DNA of 64,000 nucleotides from the NCBI GenBank assembly GCA_025765595.1, contig JAIVFH010000151.1:1-64000 (forward strand), written 5' to 3'. Numbering within the stretch: the stretch's first letter is position 1; every line of letters starts with the position of its first letter. The translations under genes and the position numbers were made by a program. Positions 36,580 through 47,051 of this stretch are shown one piece after another. This DNA is from Obelidium mucronatum (taxonomy: Eukaryota; Chytridiomycota; Chytridiomycetes; Chytridiales; Chytriomycetaceae). The notes under the pieces were generated by a model. The model was not told the origin of the DNA. It saw only the letters and a list, made by a program, of their open reading frames with translations, and ran no database searches.

Positions 36580-37791
36580 TTATTGGATATTCATTGCCGC
36601 TGAAATGGATCCGTCTCGGTCCTCGTTGCAACTCCAAAGGCCAAGAAACGTCACCCAGTCGTGTTCCGCTGCCCACACAGACAACTCCAACGCATCGGAT
36701 TCCTGGAACGGTAAAGACACAATCGTCGACGAGAGTTTTCCCACAGCTTGAACGGCAGCAACAATTCCAACCCCAAGAATCCGTGGCGAAGCTTTCACTT
36801 GATTCCTGATTGTCTTTAACGCGTGGATTGCGTAACCTGACGCCATCAATTCTCCGGTTTGTGGGGAAATGCCTTCGACAACCGTGATTCCCAGGCCAGC
36901 TTTCTTTCCCGCTCGTGCATGATTACGAGCGCTCATTCGGTTGCTACTTGTCACAACATCTATCGGATTCAAAAGATCTTCCATCTTGTTGCTTCCGGGC
37001 TCCATCGCAAGATCTCGTCTCTCAACAGTATTGCTGCTTCCACGCACAGACCTTGCCATCAACCCAACAACAGAATCTACTACAACACCCTTCCCGACAA
37101 TCAAATCCAAAGATTCAACAGCAGTACCATCAAGACCTCCCGTCACTCCATCAAGATCAAAGCTTAACGTTACAAGCAATGAGTCTTCTTGCTTGTCCTT
37201 CCTTGAACTTTGCAAGACAGCCAAAGCACCCCCCACTATTTCAACTTTCGTCTGATTTGCCAACAACACGGGAGACATGTATATATCGATCCAAGTCGCG
37301 TTGAGCTGCTCCAAAACGTTGTTGTAAATCTCTGCAAGAGTTGTAGATGCTCCTTCAGAAAGATCAGCTCCATCCTTCACAGTTCCAAAAGAAATCCCAA
37401 TACGGCGTCCATCACGAGATAAGCGGTTGATTTCATCGCGGTAATAAGGCGTTTTTCCTGTCCCTTCTTTCTCGCCGCGGGGTGATCCGTAAAACGAGGG
37501 TACACCATCATCCACAGTGAGCGTCGTGATTCCTGGAAACATGAACCAAGATATTCGGCCAAGAGGAAGCGGTGTGTGAGAAGACGCGATCCAGTTGGAT
37601 ATGGAAAACTCTTGTTCACTGCTGGTGGTGGTCATGTCAATGTAAGGTGCAAACCATTGAAATGGTTTCCGAGGCGTCTCATTTTCTAGTACTGCGTTTG
37701 GTATGCTATCTTTTTGCTGGTGCACTGGGAGTGGAAGCGCGGTCACGACGGCAAGAAGGCCTGGTAAAAGTAGAGCAGGAATCATCATCAT
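36580..37791 (-). CDS. Secreted GH18-like protein lacking the catalytic DxxDxDxE motif
   Basis: 403 residues, one exon, signal peptide MMMIPALLLPGLLAVVTALP. Fold markers of bacterial-type GH18 chitinases are present: FAPYIDMT, a DGRRIGISFGTV strand and C-terminal WVTFLGLWSCNEDRDG. At the place where GH18 enzymes have D-x-D-x-E the sequence reads ATWIDIYMSPV, so the proton-donor Glu is missing. It is probably a chitin- or glycan-binding lectin-like pseudoenzyme rather than a hydrolase. It faces PIG-S head to tail with only 51 bp between its stop and the PIG-S start. Family call is by motif memory. Confidence 0.68.
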   Translation of the reverse strand: MMMIPALLLPGLLAVVTALPLPVHQQKDSIPNAVLENETPRKPFQWFAPYIDMTTTSSEQEFSISNWIASSHTPLPLGRISWFMFPGITTLTVDDGVPSFYGSPRGEKEGTGKTPYYRDEINRLSRDGRRIGISFGTVKDGADLSEGASTTLAEIYNNVLEQLNATWIDIYMSPVLLANQTKVEIVGGALAVLQSSRKDKQEDSLLVTLSFDLDGVTGGLDGTAVESLDLIVGKGVVVDSVVGLMARSVRGSSNTVERRDLAMEPGSNKMEDLLNPIDVVTSSNRMSARNHARAGKKAGLGITVVEGISPQTGELMASGYAIHALKTIRNQVKASPRILGVGIVAAVQAVGKLSSTIVSLPFQESDALELSVWAAEHDWVTFLGLWSCNEDRDGSISAAMNIQ

Positions 37792-38004
37792 AAAAAAAAA
37801 GACAAGTCTTTTGAAGAGAGAAAAGAGCAGTCAATTGAAAATGAAAAGATAATTATGCAGCTGTCGTAACTAAACATGCTACATTAGAAAATTAAAGCTG
37901 GTTGGGTCCATTTTTAGGGATAAAGTTAATGGGACATTTGCTAAAGCATCTGGGACATTTGAGATGCTTGACTTTATGTAGCTACAAGATTTGTTCGCTA
38001 CCAG

Positions 38005-38076
38005 GCACTGGTAGCTCAGTGGTAGAGCGTAGGACTGCAAATCCCGAGGTCATGGGATCAACCCCCATCCGGTGCT
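38005..38076 (+). tRNA. tRNA-Cys (GCA)
   Basis: Acceptor GCACTGG/CCGGTGC, D arm GCTC/GAGC, anticodon loop CTGCAAA (GCA), T arm ATGGG-ATCAACC-CCCAT, discriminator T. Unusual points: a mismatch (A-C) and a G-T pair at the outer end of the anticodon stem, and A instead of T at T-loop position 54, so this copy may be divergent. Confidence 0.82.
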
Positions 38077-38411
38077 GTTTTTTCTTAATTCACTTTTGGC
38101 CGGCCTGCTGATACTGTAAAATCATGTCACAGAATTCACGATTGATCATCCGTACAAATATTATATCGGCAGTTGGAATCATATTTTTGGTCAGAGCGGG
38201 TTTGTATACATTGTTCCATTACTGTAGTAGCGGCGGAGCGGATCAACAGCAAAGCGAGAATCGACCTCTTCCTTATCTGTTTGACGCTAGTGTTAAATTA
38301 TAAATTAATGTGCATAAAGTATCAAAAAATGGGTTCAAGCAAGACAAGCTTGAACACAAAACGGCGAACCTAATATTTCATTACTAAAACATCCTTGCCG
38401 AAATCTATTCA
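38077..38411. other. Short intergenic region
   Basis: 335 bp between tRNA-Cys and the Kre9-like gene; no feature seen beyond the presumed promoter. Confidence 0.5.
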
Positions 38412-39260
38412 ATGCCATCCCGCTGTATTTCCACCATTGCAATCATAAGCGTCATTGCGTCGATTTCCACAGTTTCTGCATCCTTCTTTGGAGACATGAA
38501 CAAGTTGCTTCAAGCAGAAAACCGACAACTTCAACAACACCCATTTGCGAAATCAAGCAAAACCAACAACCACGCACCAAGCACCGGCTCATACATCTCA
38601 GGCGTAGTATACCCTGGCATCTCACAAGGAACAACATTTGGCCAAAGCCAAACAAACGCAATCCCTTGGACATACTCTCAAAAACCAGAATCGATTACAT
38701 CCCTTCAGTTATGGCTTGGAACAGGTTCAGCATCTGCTGTGGTTGAATTGTACTCGCTGGGCACTGTTGCCTTCCCCAACGTGACTTGTTACACGTTTGT
38801 CCCTGGTTCGGAGTTGGATGCAACGCAAAAGTACACGATTGTTTTTAAAGGCGTGGATTCGAATGGTACTTTGGTTTCGATTGATTGGGTGACTTGGTTT
38901 GGTATTGGTGCGGGAAGTAAAGATGGGAAGGAGGGAATCAAGCCGACGGCTTGTCCAGGTGAAACCGCTAAAGTCGTTCCTGCCACCCGTGGTTCCACTT
39001 CGGCTTCCAAGACTACGGAAATCGAGAGTGAATCTACTTTTGAAACTACTGAAACGGAAGAGCTTTTGTCAACTACGACAAGGGCTCGGCGCACAACGAC
39101 AACAAAGACAGTTAAAGCTACGAAAACAAGCCAAGTAGTAGAAACTGGTTTGACAACGGCTGGAAGCTTTGATGCAAGCAGCAACAGCAGCGGCGTAGTC
39201 GTTTCCAAATCGTTTACTATTTGGCTCCTGTGTTTTGTACTTGTTTCTATATTTTGTTGA
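38412..39260 (+). CDS. Secreted Ser/Thr-rich GPI-anchored protein, Kre9/Knh-like domain
   Basis: 282 residues, one exon. Signal peptide (IAIISVIASISTVSASFFG), then a beta-rich domain with VYPGISQGTTFGQSQTNAIP followed by WTYSQKPESITSLQLWLGTG, which resembles the Ig-like Kre9/Knh1 domain (start with a wall-protein G-x-x-x-x-I-x-W pattern). A long Thr/Ser/Glu stalk and a hydrophobic C-terminus (FTIWLLCFVLVSIFC) predict a GPI anchor. Likely a cell-wall or surface protein. Family assignment moderate. Confidence 0.65.
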   Translation: MPSRCISTIAIISVIASISTVSASFFGDMNKLLQAENRQLQQHPFAKSSKTNNHAPSTGSYISGVVYPGISQGTTFGQSQTNAIPWTYSQKPESITSLQLWLGTGSASAVVELYSLGTVAFPNVTCYTFVPGSELDATQKYTIVFKGVDSNGTLVSIDWVTWFGIGAGSKDGKEGIKPTACPGETAKVVPATRGSTSASKTTEIESESTFETTETEELLSTTTRARRTTTTKTVKATKTSQVVETGLTTAGSFDASSNSSGVVVSKSFTIWLLCFVLVSIFC

Positions 39261-39351
39261 ACATGTCATAAAAGTGCCTCAAAGAAAGTCTCTATTTTTT
39301 CCATTACAATTCATAGCAAACTATTTGGTTGAAAGATTGCGGGCCTAGTTA

Positions 39352-41825
39352 TCAACGCCTTCGCTGGCCTTCGTTACCGCCGTACCGCTCGTTGCTACGG
39401 TCGCGTCCGCCACCTCCACGGCCACCACTACCATTTGTACCACGCTGATCACCTCTAGGGAGAGAATTGGCTCTGGCGTTCACTGGACTTGCGGCATTGG
39501 CTCCAGGGCGGCTACGACCATCTGGAGTACGCATACCAGAGTTTCCCGCTCCGACCGCATTTGGATTTCTTGGAGGTCCGTTGTAATAATCGCCCCGATT
39601 TCCTGCGCTATCTCCTCTACGGGGACCGCTACCATATTCGCCGGCACGTGGCCCGCTGCCGAAATTATCGGGCCGAGAACCACCACCACCAGCCGCATTT
39701 CGAACAGGAATTCTCGGAGAGTCCCCAGAATTGCTGCCCCCAGTGTTATTTCTACCTTGTCTAAACGCTGCCGAGGCATCACCACGACCACTTGCTCCCA
39801 TCTTTTTCTGTTCCTCTCTATTGTTTGCCAAATCGAAAGGTGAGGTATATCCAGGACGGGTAGGAGCCGGAACAACGGCTTTACCACCAACACCAGCACC
39901 AACCCGCTGCCGCTGCTGTTGCTGCTGCTGCTGCTCCAAATCATTCCCAGCACCTTTCCGCAACAACCGATCGGGAGTCCTCAAATCCCCACGTCCATCA
40001 AAATTATCATAAGACCTCTTATCATGCAACTCGAAATCCTTATTCCCCTTCACATGATGCGAAGCACCCCCAAACACATACTGCCCAACCCCAAGCACAA
40101 CAAACATGACAACAACCCACCCAATATACACACCAACCCACACCATCCCAGCCTCATACGCCGTAATCCCCAAATAGCAATTCACAAGCGCCGCCAAAAT
40201 CACCAATCTACCTACCCACCAATGCATCTGGTCCCACCACGGAACCCTCTCTCTCTCTGGGGAAAACAAGTGATTCGCAATGAACCCAAGCGCCGTTTGT
40301 AACGGCAAGAACCCAAAGGTAATCACGGTTCCCAGGATCCCATGCGGGGTCGTGATGAACCGTTGTCCACCAGTCACTGTCAATTCAATCACAACCATTC
40401 CAATAATACTGAGGAGGAGACAACCTCCAATCATGCTGCATAGATGGAGTATGTACCACGTGTGGCCTAGTTTGGCTTTCATGTATCGCGCGACAAAGAC
40501 TCCGAGGAAGGGGAAGACTCCCCACGCGAGGAACATGCAGATCCCATGGATTAGTTTGAAGAGACGGGTATCGATTTTGGAAGGAGATGTGGATCCTTCC
40601 GTTTTGCCGGACTTGGTCAGGTCTAATGAAAAAGAACCGTATTGGGAGCCTCCGTGTTGAGCAATGGAGGAGGCGGCGTCGGCAGGGGTGCTTGGGGGGG
40701 AGTTGCTGAGGCCGTAAATGAAGGTTGTTGGACCCGTTGTTGAGATTTGGGAGACTGGAATTGCGAAAGAGAATGTGATTTTGGCGCCAGTAAGAACTGA
40801 GACTGTTGATGGGATTGTGGGGACAGCGTTTGTGGCATCCAATGGGGCGCTTACGACTGTGGGAGTGACATGACCCGCTGCGGTTCTTTGAGAGAGGACC
40901 ACTTTTCCTGCGTTTATCCACCCGACGTACATGTTTGACCCAGCCATTGTACTAGCCCCAAGACCCACGGATATGTACCCTTGAGCAGTCGACTGAAGGG
41001 AAATCGTAACAAATTGGGTCGTCGGATCTCTCGTCGCGGTAATTGAAAAATCATTTGATGGAGACGTGAAACTAGCCGTAGAAGGCCCAGTCAAAGAACT
41101 ATTGGATGGAGGTGGTGGGATCACTGTCATGTCCAGCTTGACAGTGCTTTGCAAAGTATGGGGATGATAATCAACTGTTGCCAAATCATCTGGATTCGAT
41201 ACTGGCATCAGATGTGCTGTTGCCCAAATGTAGTTTGTAGTTGGTGAAATTGCCACGTCCAATGGATCTGTTGTCACAGAAAGGGGCCGCCAAAAAGTTG
41301 CCGTTATCGCCGTTGCATTGTTTTTGCAGGTTCCACACAGAATGGCTTCCGCTGGCGTAGGAACAATCACAGCATCATTTGCGGGAGGAGTGAACGAGGG
41401 ATCCAAATCATCCTTCATTCCCTTTCGAATGGACAAAATCGGAGTACCCGTAGAAGATAGATGAACAATGTACCTGGGCAATCAGAGTCATTGTTGAGTC
41501 CCCAAATTTGATTGAATGTGATTGAGTAATTTGCAACTTACAATTTGGTATTTGGCATATCGGTCCCGCCAATGCCAACTCCAATATAATACGCAACAGG
41601 AGAAGAAAGTGTTATCTGTACACCTTTGATGCTATTGACAGTCTGTGGGATCCAGGACATGCAGAAGTTTTCTGCCTTTGAGTCACACCAGACGCCTAAG
41701 AACATTGTCAGACCAGTTATCGCCAAAGACTTGTATCCCACAGTACCTGCCGAGCTTGTACTTGTAGCTGCATGCGCTACTCCGGCGAGAAGGCCCGCAA
41801 GTGTCCATTGTTGGACAAGTTTCAT
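39352..41825 (-). CDS. DOMON (x2)-cytochrome b561 membrane protein with RG-rich tail
   Basis: Exons 41542-41825 and 39352-41473 (68-nt intron, phase 2), 801 residues. Signal peptide MKLVQQWTLAGLLAGVAHA. Two DOMON modules: one spans the intron (FCMSWIPQTV ... YYIGVGIGG), the second reads GYISVGLGASTMAGSNMYVG then RTAAGHVTP. The b561 core keeps four candidate haem histidines: IHGICMF, LHLCSM, TPHGILGT and MHWWVGR. A long C-terminal tail after the last helix is rich in Arg-Gly and Gln (QQQQQQQ; GRGGGGRDR). Known: DOMON-b561 proteins move electrons across membranes to extracellular acceptors such as ferric iron. The RG tail is cytosolic and not typical. Confidence 0.9.
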
Positions 41826-42025
41826 ATGAGTTCGAATGCAAATTGAAATCTATTTTTAGGACGAAACAGGCTTGATTGGCAAAAGACACCAAAACAGAAC
41901 ATCGCGGTCAAAGAGATGTGTTCGATGTTATTGCTCGGATAGAACAGCGATCGAAAATAGCAGCTTATGGCCGACTGCTGCCATCATGTGAATGATGTGA
42001 TTCCGCAAGTTGTTTATTGGATCTC

Positions 42026-42614
42026 TCAAGAAGCAACGGTTTTGACTTTCGAATTTGCTTTCTGTGCCGCCCCAATCAAACTCTGATGCCATATCTCAAA
42101 TACGGCAAACAAAAGAGCGAAGAAAATGAGCCATCCATAATACGCATAAGCATATTCGCTGTACGGTCCAGAATAGTCTCTAACTCCCAAATACAACGCA
42201 CATAAACCCACTGCAAATAATATCCCAAAAATGGATCCGTTTCGCAATCAATCCAATAAAAAGCTGAAGAGGGAGCAAGACAAGTGCCGCAATCGTTCCA
42301 ATCGTTCCATCAGTGGTCGCAAAGAATCTACTTTGGCCCTCTGGCGATATTATTTCAACCAGCGTCAAACCGACAATAGTCAGCAATGGAAATAGTCTAA
42401 GCATGATCCAAACGTGAAGTGAAAACCAGTGGCTGAAAAAGAGAAAATATCGAGCGACAAAGATCCCAAGAATGGGGCATACTCCAAACGCTGCTGCCAT
42501 TATGATTCCGTGCGTTTCAAGCATCAGTTTACGGTCATAAGACCCCATGGATGAACTGTACTGTGTGGCTCGGGATGGTTCAGCAAGTTTAAAATGAAGG
42601 TTTATGTTTCTCAA
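42026..42614 (-). pseudogene. Decayed b561 core, paralogue of the DOMON-b561 gene
   Basis: On the minus strand, frame 1 (to about 42250) encodes ETHGIIMAAAFGVCPILGIF, SLHVWIML and DGTIGTIAALVLLPLQLFIG, aligned with the b561 helices of the gene at 39352; the third haem His is replaced by Asp. A frame change near 42245 continues as FGILFAVGLCALYLGV. There is no DOMON region upstream. About 20 residues around the fourth haem ligand are missing. It lies between the intact DOMON-b561 gene and a seven-helix gene. Confidence 0.7.
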
Positions 42615-42738
42615 TCTATTCTATCCAATTGATAGTAATCAGTCTTTTGGGTCTCCGTCTTGTATTTCGAGCTTACATTTTTCAGGGAGCCTTTGTTTCG
42701 ATAAACCATTGTCCAAACCCCTCAACCATCTTGAAGAT

Positions 42739-43986
42739 ATGGTCTCAGGAAATCAAGCTTTTGTCTTATACGGTCTCATATCGGGTCTCACAGCGGAAAT
42801 CGCGTTCCAAGGCCTGTTTAACACGCTTTACTCCGTGAAACTACAACAAATTCAACAACGAATCACACGGCCGTTGTGCAATGGCATCTCAATCTCGCCA
42901 ATCTCTGCTTTTATGATCGCGTTTAACGCTTGGTGTGTAATTTATATATCCATCAACATGGCGGTGTTGTTTGCGACAGCAAGTACTTGCTATTTCGGGC
43001 AATTCATTGCCAACGGATCAAGCCAAGTGTTTTACATCATGTTTGATGGCTTTATGCTATACAAGACGTATATGCTCTGTACTCAGAAAAGAACTGTTCG
43101 GTTTTGGATTGCAATTATTCTGGTGCATCGCGCCGCGTGGACGATTTCCGATCTCATCTTGTCCAAAGGCTTTTGGGATGCCGATACAGAAACGTGTGTG
43201 TATATGCAGAATCCCATCACGGGATTCGGTAACAATGCTTCTGATATCGTTGCCGACCTGTTTTGCACAATCGTTTCTTTGAAAAAGAATTGGGGGATGT
43301 TGATGACTGGTAGCATTTCTGAGGCTGCGCGAGTAATCGTGAATGAAAACAGTTGAGGCGTTCTTTTTTATTTTGAAAAACACCATCGCCCATGTAACAA
43401 TGGCGTTTATCAGTACTTCGGTCTGTCGTAGTTCTATTTGTCAACTCGTTTGTGAGTTATGTTTTTCTGTGTCTGGGGCCTTCGGATCCGTTTCTGGCTT
43501 GGACCGCTTACTTAATTCAGGTATGAATTTTAACCCCCAAAAAATGTAACCGTTAAAACACTTTCTATCACAAGAATTATTTCTATGCTCGCTGCTTCAA
43601 TGCTGAACTTTTTTGTAGGATTGTTAACTTTGGGTTTTCAATCTAACAACGATTTCTCAGGGCTGCATGTTCGAAAACAGATTTCTACAAGACAAAAGGA
43701 ATCAAGTAACCTTGAATCCGTCCTGCAAGATTCCATCAACAGACTTAAAGCCCACGATACAGAAACCCAACTTGAGCGAGACAGAGCACGCGTAGGCAGC
43801 CTGGACGCCGCAACAGTTCTATCCAATAGCAATCGTGATAAAACGGCTGTAGAGATTGCAAATCGCAGAATAACCACACTCAAAAGATCGAAACAGTTGA
43901 ACCAAACGTTTTCTGTTTCATTGAATGACATTTCATCGATTCCATCCAAGTCCCTTTATCAATCATCTTCCTTGGATCTTAATTAA
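42739..43986 (+). CDS. Seven-helix membrane protein, unrecognised family (intact copy)
   Basis: Four exons: 42739-43351, 43414-43520, 43575-43614, 43661-43986; phases agree, 361 residues. Seven hydrophobic segments: VLYGLISGLTAEIAFQGLF, PISAFMIAFNAWCVIYISI, FYIMFDGFMLYKTYML, VRFWIAIILVHRAAWTISDL, ASDIVADLFCTIVSL, LRSVVVLFVNSFVSYVFL, PFLAWTAYLIQNYFY. Signature: HRxxW, then KGFWDADTETC, then QNPITGFG and DIVADLFCT. A polar cytosolic tail of about 110 residues follows. Topology resembles a GPCR, with a short extracellular N-terminus, but I cannot name the family. Three relatives occur in this window. Confidence 0.75.
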
Positions 43987-44105
43987 TATTTTGTGGGGAA
44001 ATGAAGTCTTAAGAATGGGAATTACAAAAACAATGGTATTTCATTGTGCACCATACATTGTGTTGGTTGCGAATTAAAAAAAAGAGTATATACATCAAAC
44101 TCGAA

Positions 44106-45167
44106 ATGAGTGCTTATACGTGGCAATCTATCGACAGAACTTTAAGCAAACCGTCAGTGCAAGCTTCAAACCTGTGGGGAACAGTTCCTTCGAGCCACAT
44201 TATCTCGTCTGCATCAAACAAGAGTCTGCAACCTTTCTACCCAATTGAAGAAACAATTATACTCGCTATTTTTTGCGGCCTCGTGATTGAAGTTTCATTA
44301 TACGGCCTCATCACGGTAGCATGGCGATATTGCCGACAAGAAAGCCGCGTACGATTGCCAGTGATTACAGTTATCATTGCAGTCTTTAATCTATGGACGA
44401 TAGCAATGCAAAGTGCTCAAATATTCTCCATCTGGCCTGTATTCTTGACGCAGAGCAGTTGCGACGCGTGGAATCTGGTGCATGTATTCTTCTTCCTGTT
44501 TGACTTTTTCTTGCTCACCAAAACATTGGCAATGCGTGGAAGTAACCGAAAGAGTACTGTTCGTGTCATGGGAGGGACCCTTCTGACACTGCATCGCATT
44601 GGGTGGGGTGTTTTCGCTGAAGAAAGATGAAATTATAATCATAATTTGATTAACGGGTTCGGGAGCAACGTTGCTGATATCATATGGGATTTGTATTGCA
44701 CGATATTATCCATAGCAATGAATTGGAGTTTGATGAGGGGCGGCGGTGAAGCAGAAGACCAGGATTCAAAGATCCCATCACCATCACGTTTCAGCAAAAT
44801 AGTGTTTCGAGAGAACGGTACTAAAAACCTTGTTTGTGATGAAACTGATTAACTTTTTTTTTTGGATTACAACAGTCATTCGGTCTGCCATTATTTCATT
44901 TGTCAACACTTATCAAATTATTGCGATTACACTATATCAATGTCAGTTTACTTTACAACTGTCATATATTTGGTTCGGAACTATGCATACACTCGATGTC
45001 TGAATGCCGAGTTGCTGCTCATGTCAGTGCGAAGGCGTGCTTTGCTCGAGGGTGGAGTTGGTGAAGCAAATCTCAAAGCAGTCATTAAAGAGAGTATTGA
45101 CGTTGAGGACTTGAGAACTGAGAATAATTTTTTGCCCAACAATGGAAGCTGTCCAATCAGCGTATGA
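44106..45167 (+). pseudogene. Seven-helix family pseudogene
   Basis: Starts MSAYTWQSIDRTL and retains helices 1-4 (IILAIFCGLVIEVSLYGLI; LTLHRIGWGVF), then hits a stop at 44628-44630. The family segment between HRxxW and PITGFG is shortened by about 18 residues, and reading resumes as LINGFGSNVADIIWDLYCT. The conserved intron (about 44818-44873) can still be traced, followed by IRSAIISFVNTY and, after another frame change, YLVRNYAYTRCLNAEL. The relic overlaps the start of the first parvulin gene. Deletion plus frameshifts argue for a dead copy. Confidence 0.7.
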
Positions 45168-45786
45168 CACTGTCATCGAGTTCTTGTCGACACACGATTT
45201 GAAAAACTTGGGCACAAACTTCTTGCTCAACAAGGCCCAAGATGTGGCCGGATTCGTGCAGTCAACATCAGCAGAGACCCAAACAACTCTTGCCCCGATT
45301 GCCAAACAATCGTTCGAAGCCTTGGAACCAATCAAAAACAAAGCAATCGAGCTGCTTGGGCCTTTTCTTGAAGTATATGCACCCGTTCACAGTGTTCTCT
45401 CGCAGCAAGTCTTCGGTCCCATCTCTTGGTATATGATCATTATCTTGGTTCTCCAGCTTGCAATCAACTTTTGGCCAAACAAACTCAAAGACAAAGTAGT
45501 TGCTCGCCATATTTTGGTCAAGACAGAAGAAAAGGCGAGGGAGATTCAGGCTGAACTTCGATTGCAAAAGACTCTAAATGGATTCAAAGAACTTGCAAAG
45601 AAGCACAGTATCGATCAAATGAGTGCAGGAAAGGGTGGTCTTTTGCCTCCATTTGGCAAGAAGGAATACCCCGAGGAGTTTGAAAAATACTGCTTTGGCT
45701 TCAAGACACGCGAATGGGTCGTTTCACCAATCATCAAGACAGAGAAAGGATTCCACTTAATTATGGTTGAAAAGAAGGCATTGTAA
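45142..45786 (+). CDS. Membrane-anchored parvulin-type PPIase, array copy 1
   Basis: 214 residues. A long N-terminal helical region with one membrane segment (SWYMIIILVLQLAINFW) precedes a C-terminal parvulin domain: ARHILVKTEEKAREIQ, KKHSIDQMSAGKGG, FGKKEYPEEFEKYCFG, VVSPIIKTEKGFHLIMV. Copy 1 has Asp (SIDQ) where copies 2-4 have Cys, the Par14-type versus Pin1-type variation. First of four same-strand copies with 44-130 bp spacing. Catalyses prolyl cis-trans isomerisation by family; the anchor suggests an ER or outer-membrane role (inference). Confidence 0.87.
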   Translation: MEAVQSAYDTVIEFLSTHDLKNLGTNFLLNKAQDVAGFVQSTSAETQTTLAPIAKQSFEALEPIKNKAIELLGPFLEVYAPVHSVLSQQVFGPISWYMIIILVLQLAINFWPNKLKDKVVARHILVKTEEKAREIQAELRLQKTLNGFKELAKKHSIDQMSAGKGGLLPPFGKKEYPEEFEKYCFGFKTREWVVSPIIKTEKGFHLIMVEKKAL

Positions 45787-45830
45787 CCAATAAAGTATCA
45801 TTCTTAATCTTATCAATAATAGCCCAAAAA

Positions 45831-46334
45831 ATGGATGCAGAATTGGTTGAATTTGTTGAACACCTCAAGACCGCTTTTGCGCCTCTGTGGGTCCATCTAG
45901 CTCCAATTCACGAGATTTTACGTCAGCAAGTACTCGGACCTTTGAACGGATACACAGCAATCATCCTTGGTATTCAGTTGCTCTTACAACTCAGAAAACT
46001 GTTTGTTGGCAAAGTGGATGATAGTGAAGATGAAAGCAAAGCCGCCAAAGCAACTGCCAGTCACATTCTCGTGAAGACTGAAGCAAAGATCAAGGAACTT
46101 GAAGCTATTCTGGAGAAGGAACCCGAGCGGTTTGTGCCATTGGCTTTAAACCACTCCATTTGTCCGACGGCAGAGTATGGCGGAGCACTGGGATCTTTTC
46201 CAAAAGGTCTCATGGCCAAGGAGCTTGATGCCTACTGCTTTGACCCAGAAACCAAGGAGAATGTGGTTTCGCCAGTGATCAAAACAAAGTTTGGATACCA
46301 CTTGGTCATCCTCACCAAGAAACCCGAAGTTTAA
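45831..46334 (+). CDS. Membrane-anchored parvulin-type PPIase, array copy 2
   Basis: 167 residues. N-terminal amphipathic part HEILRQQVLGPLNGYTAIIL leads into one membrane segment (AIILGIQLLLQL), then a parvulin domain: ASHILVKTEAKIKELEAILE, NHSICPTAEYGGALGSF, FDPETKENVVSPVIKT, FGYHLVIL. Shares the GPLNGYT-anchor motif with copies 3 and 4. Start at 45831 is 42 bp after the stop of copy 1. Confidence 0.88.
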   Translation: MDAELVEFVEHLKTAFAPLWVHLAPIHEILRQQVLGPLNGYTAIILGIQLLLQLRKLFVGKVDDSEDESKAAKATASHILVKTEAKIKELEAILEKEPERFVPLALNHSICPTAEYGGALGSFPKGLMAKELDAYCFDPETKENVVSPVIKTKFGYHLVILTKKPEV

Positions 46335-46461
46335 ATTCTGATTGTAAAACTATCAAATCGATTGCTGTAATAAATAGTCTTTCTCTGTGTTGCATTATTC
46401 TTCCACTTGTCCCCCAAAACTTGCGCTGTCAAATTGCCACGAACAAAAAACTCAACCAAAA

Positions 46462-46935
46462 ATGGCACAGGAACTCTTGACTCAACTTCAGCCAATTCTC
46501 GATCAAATCAAAGAAGCCTTGGCTCCGCTTGCTCCTATCCATGATATCCTGCGTCAAAAGGTCCTTGGCCCAATCAACGGATACACTTTAATCATTCTTG
46601 CAATCCAACTGCTGCAATTCCTGTGGCCAAAGGGCGGTTCTGGCTCGCAAGTTACTGCATCCCACATTCTGGTGAAGGAAGAGAAGAAGATCAAGGAGCT
46701 CCAGGCTATTCTCGAAAAAGAACCCGAACGATTTGCAGAACTTGCCAAAGCCAACTCTGCGTGTCCGTCTGGAAAGAACGGAGGTTCTCTTGGGTCTTTT
46801 GGAAAGGGCCAAATGGTCAAGGAATTCGAGAGTTACTGCTTCGACCCAGAGACTAAGGAGAATGTTGTTTCTCCAGTAATCAAGACCCAATTTGGTTACC
46901 ACTTGGTTATCGTCACCAAGAAGGCTTCCGCGTAA
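46462..46935 (+). CDS. Membrane-anchored parvulin-type PPIase, array copy 3
   Basis: 157 residues from ATG 46462 (MAQELLTQLQPILDQIKE). Anchor GPINGYTLIILAIQLLQFLW then parvulin motifs ASHILVKEEKKIKELQAILE, ANSACPSGKNGGSLGSFGKG, FDPETKENVVSPVIKT and FGYHLVIVTKKA. The closest relative in the array is copy 2 (shared KELxAILEKEPERF and FDPETKENVVSPVIKT). Confidence 0.88.
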   Translation: MAQELLTQLQPILDQIKEALAPLAPIHDILRQKVLGPINGYTLIILAIQLLQFLWPKGGSGSQVTASHILVKEEKKIKELQAILEKEPERFAELAKANSACPSGKNGGSLGSFGKGQMVKEFESYCFDPETKENVVSPVIKTQFGYHLVIVTKKASA

Positions 46936-47051
46936 ATGGTTTTAACCTTTGTAATCTCCTCTCAGAATAAATAAACTTGTTCCTGAAAAAATTTGAAGTG
47001 TTCAGGTGTCGTCATTGCACGCCTTAACTTTTGACTCAAAAAGATAGAAAA

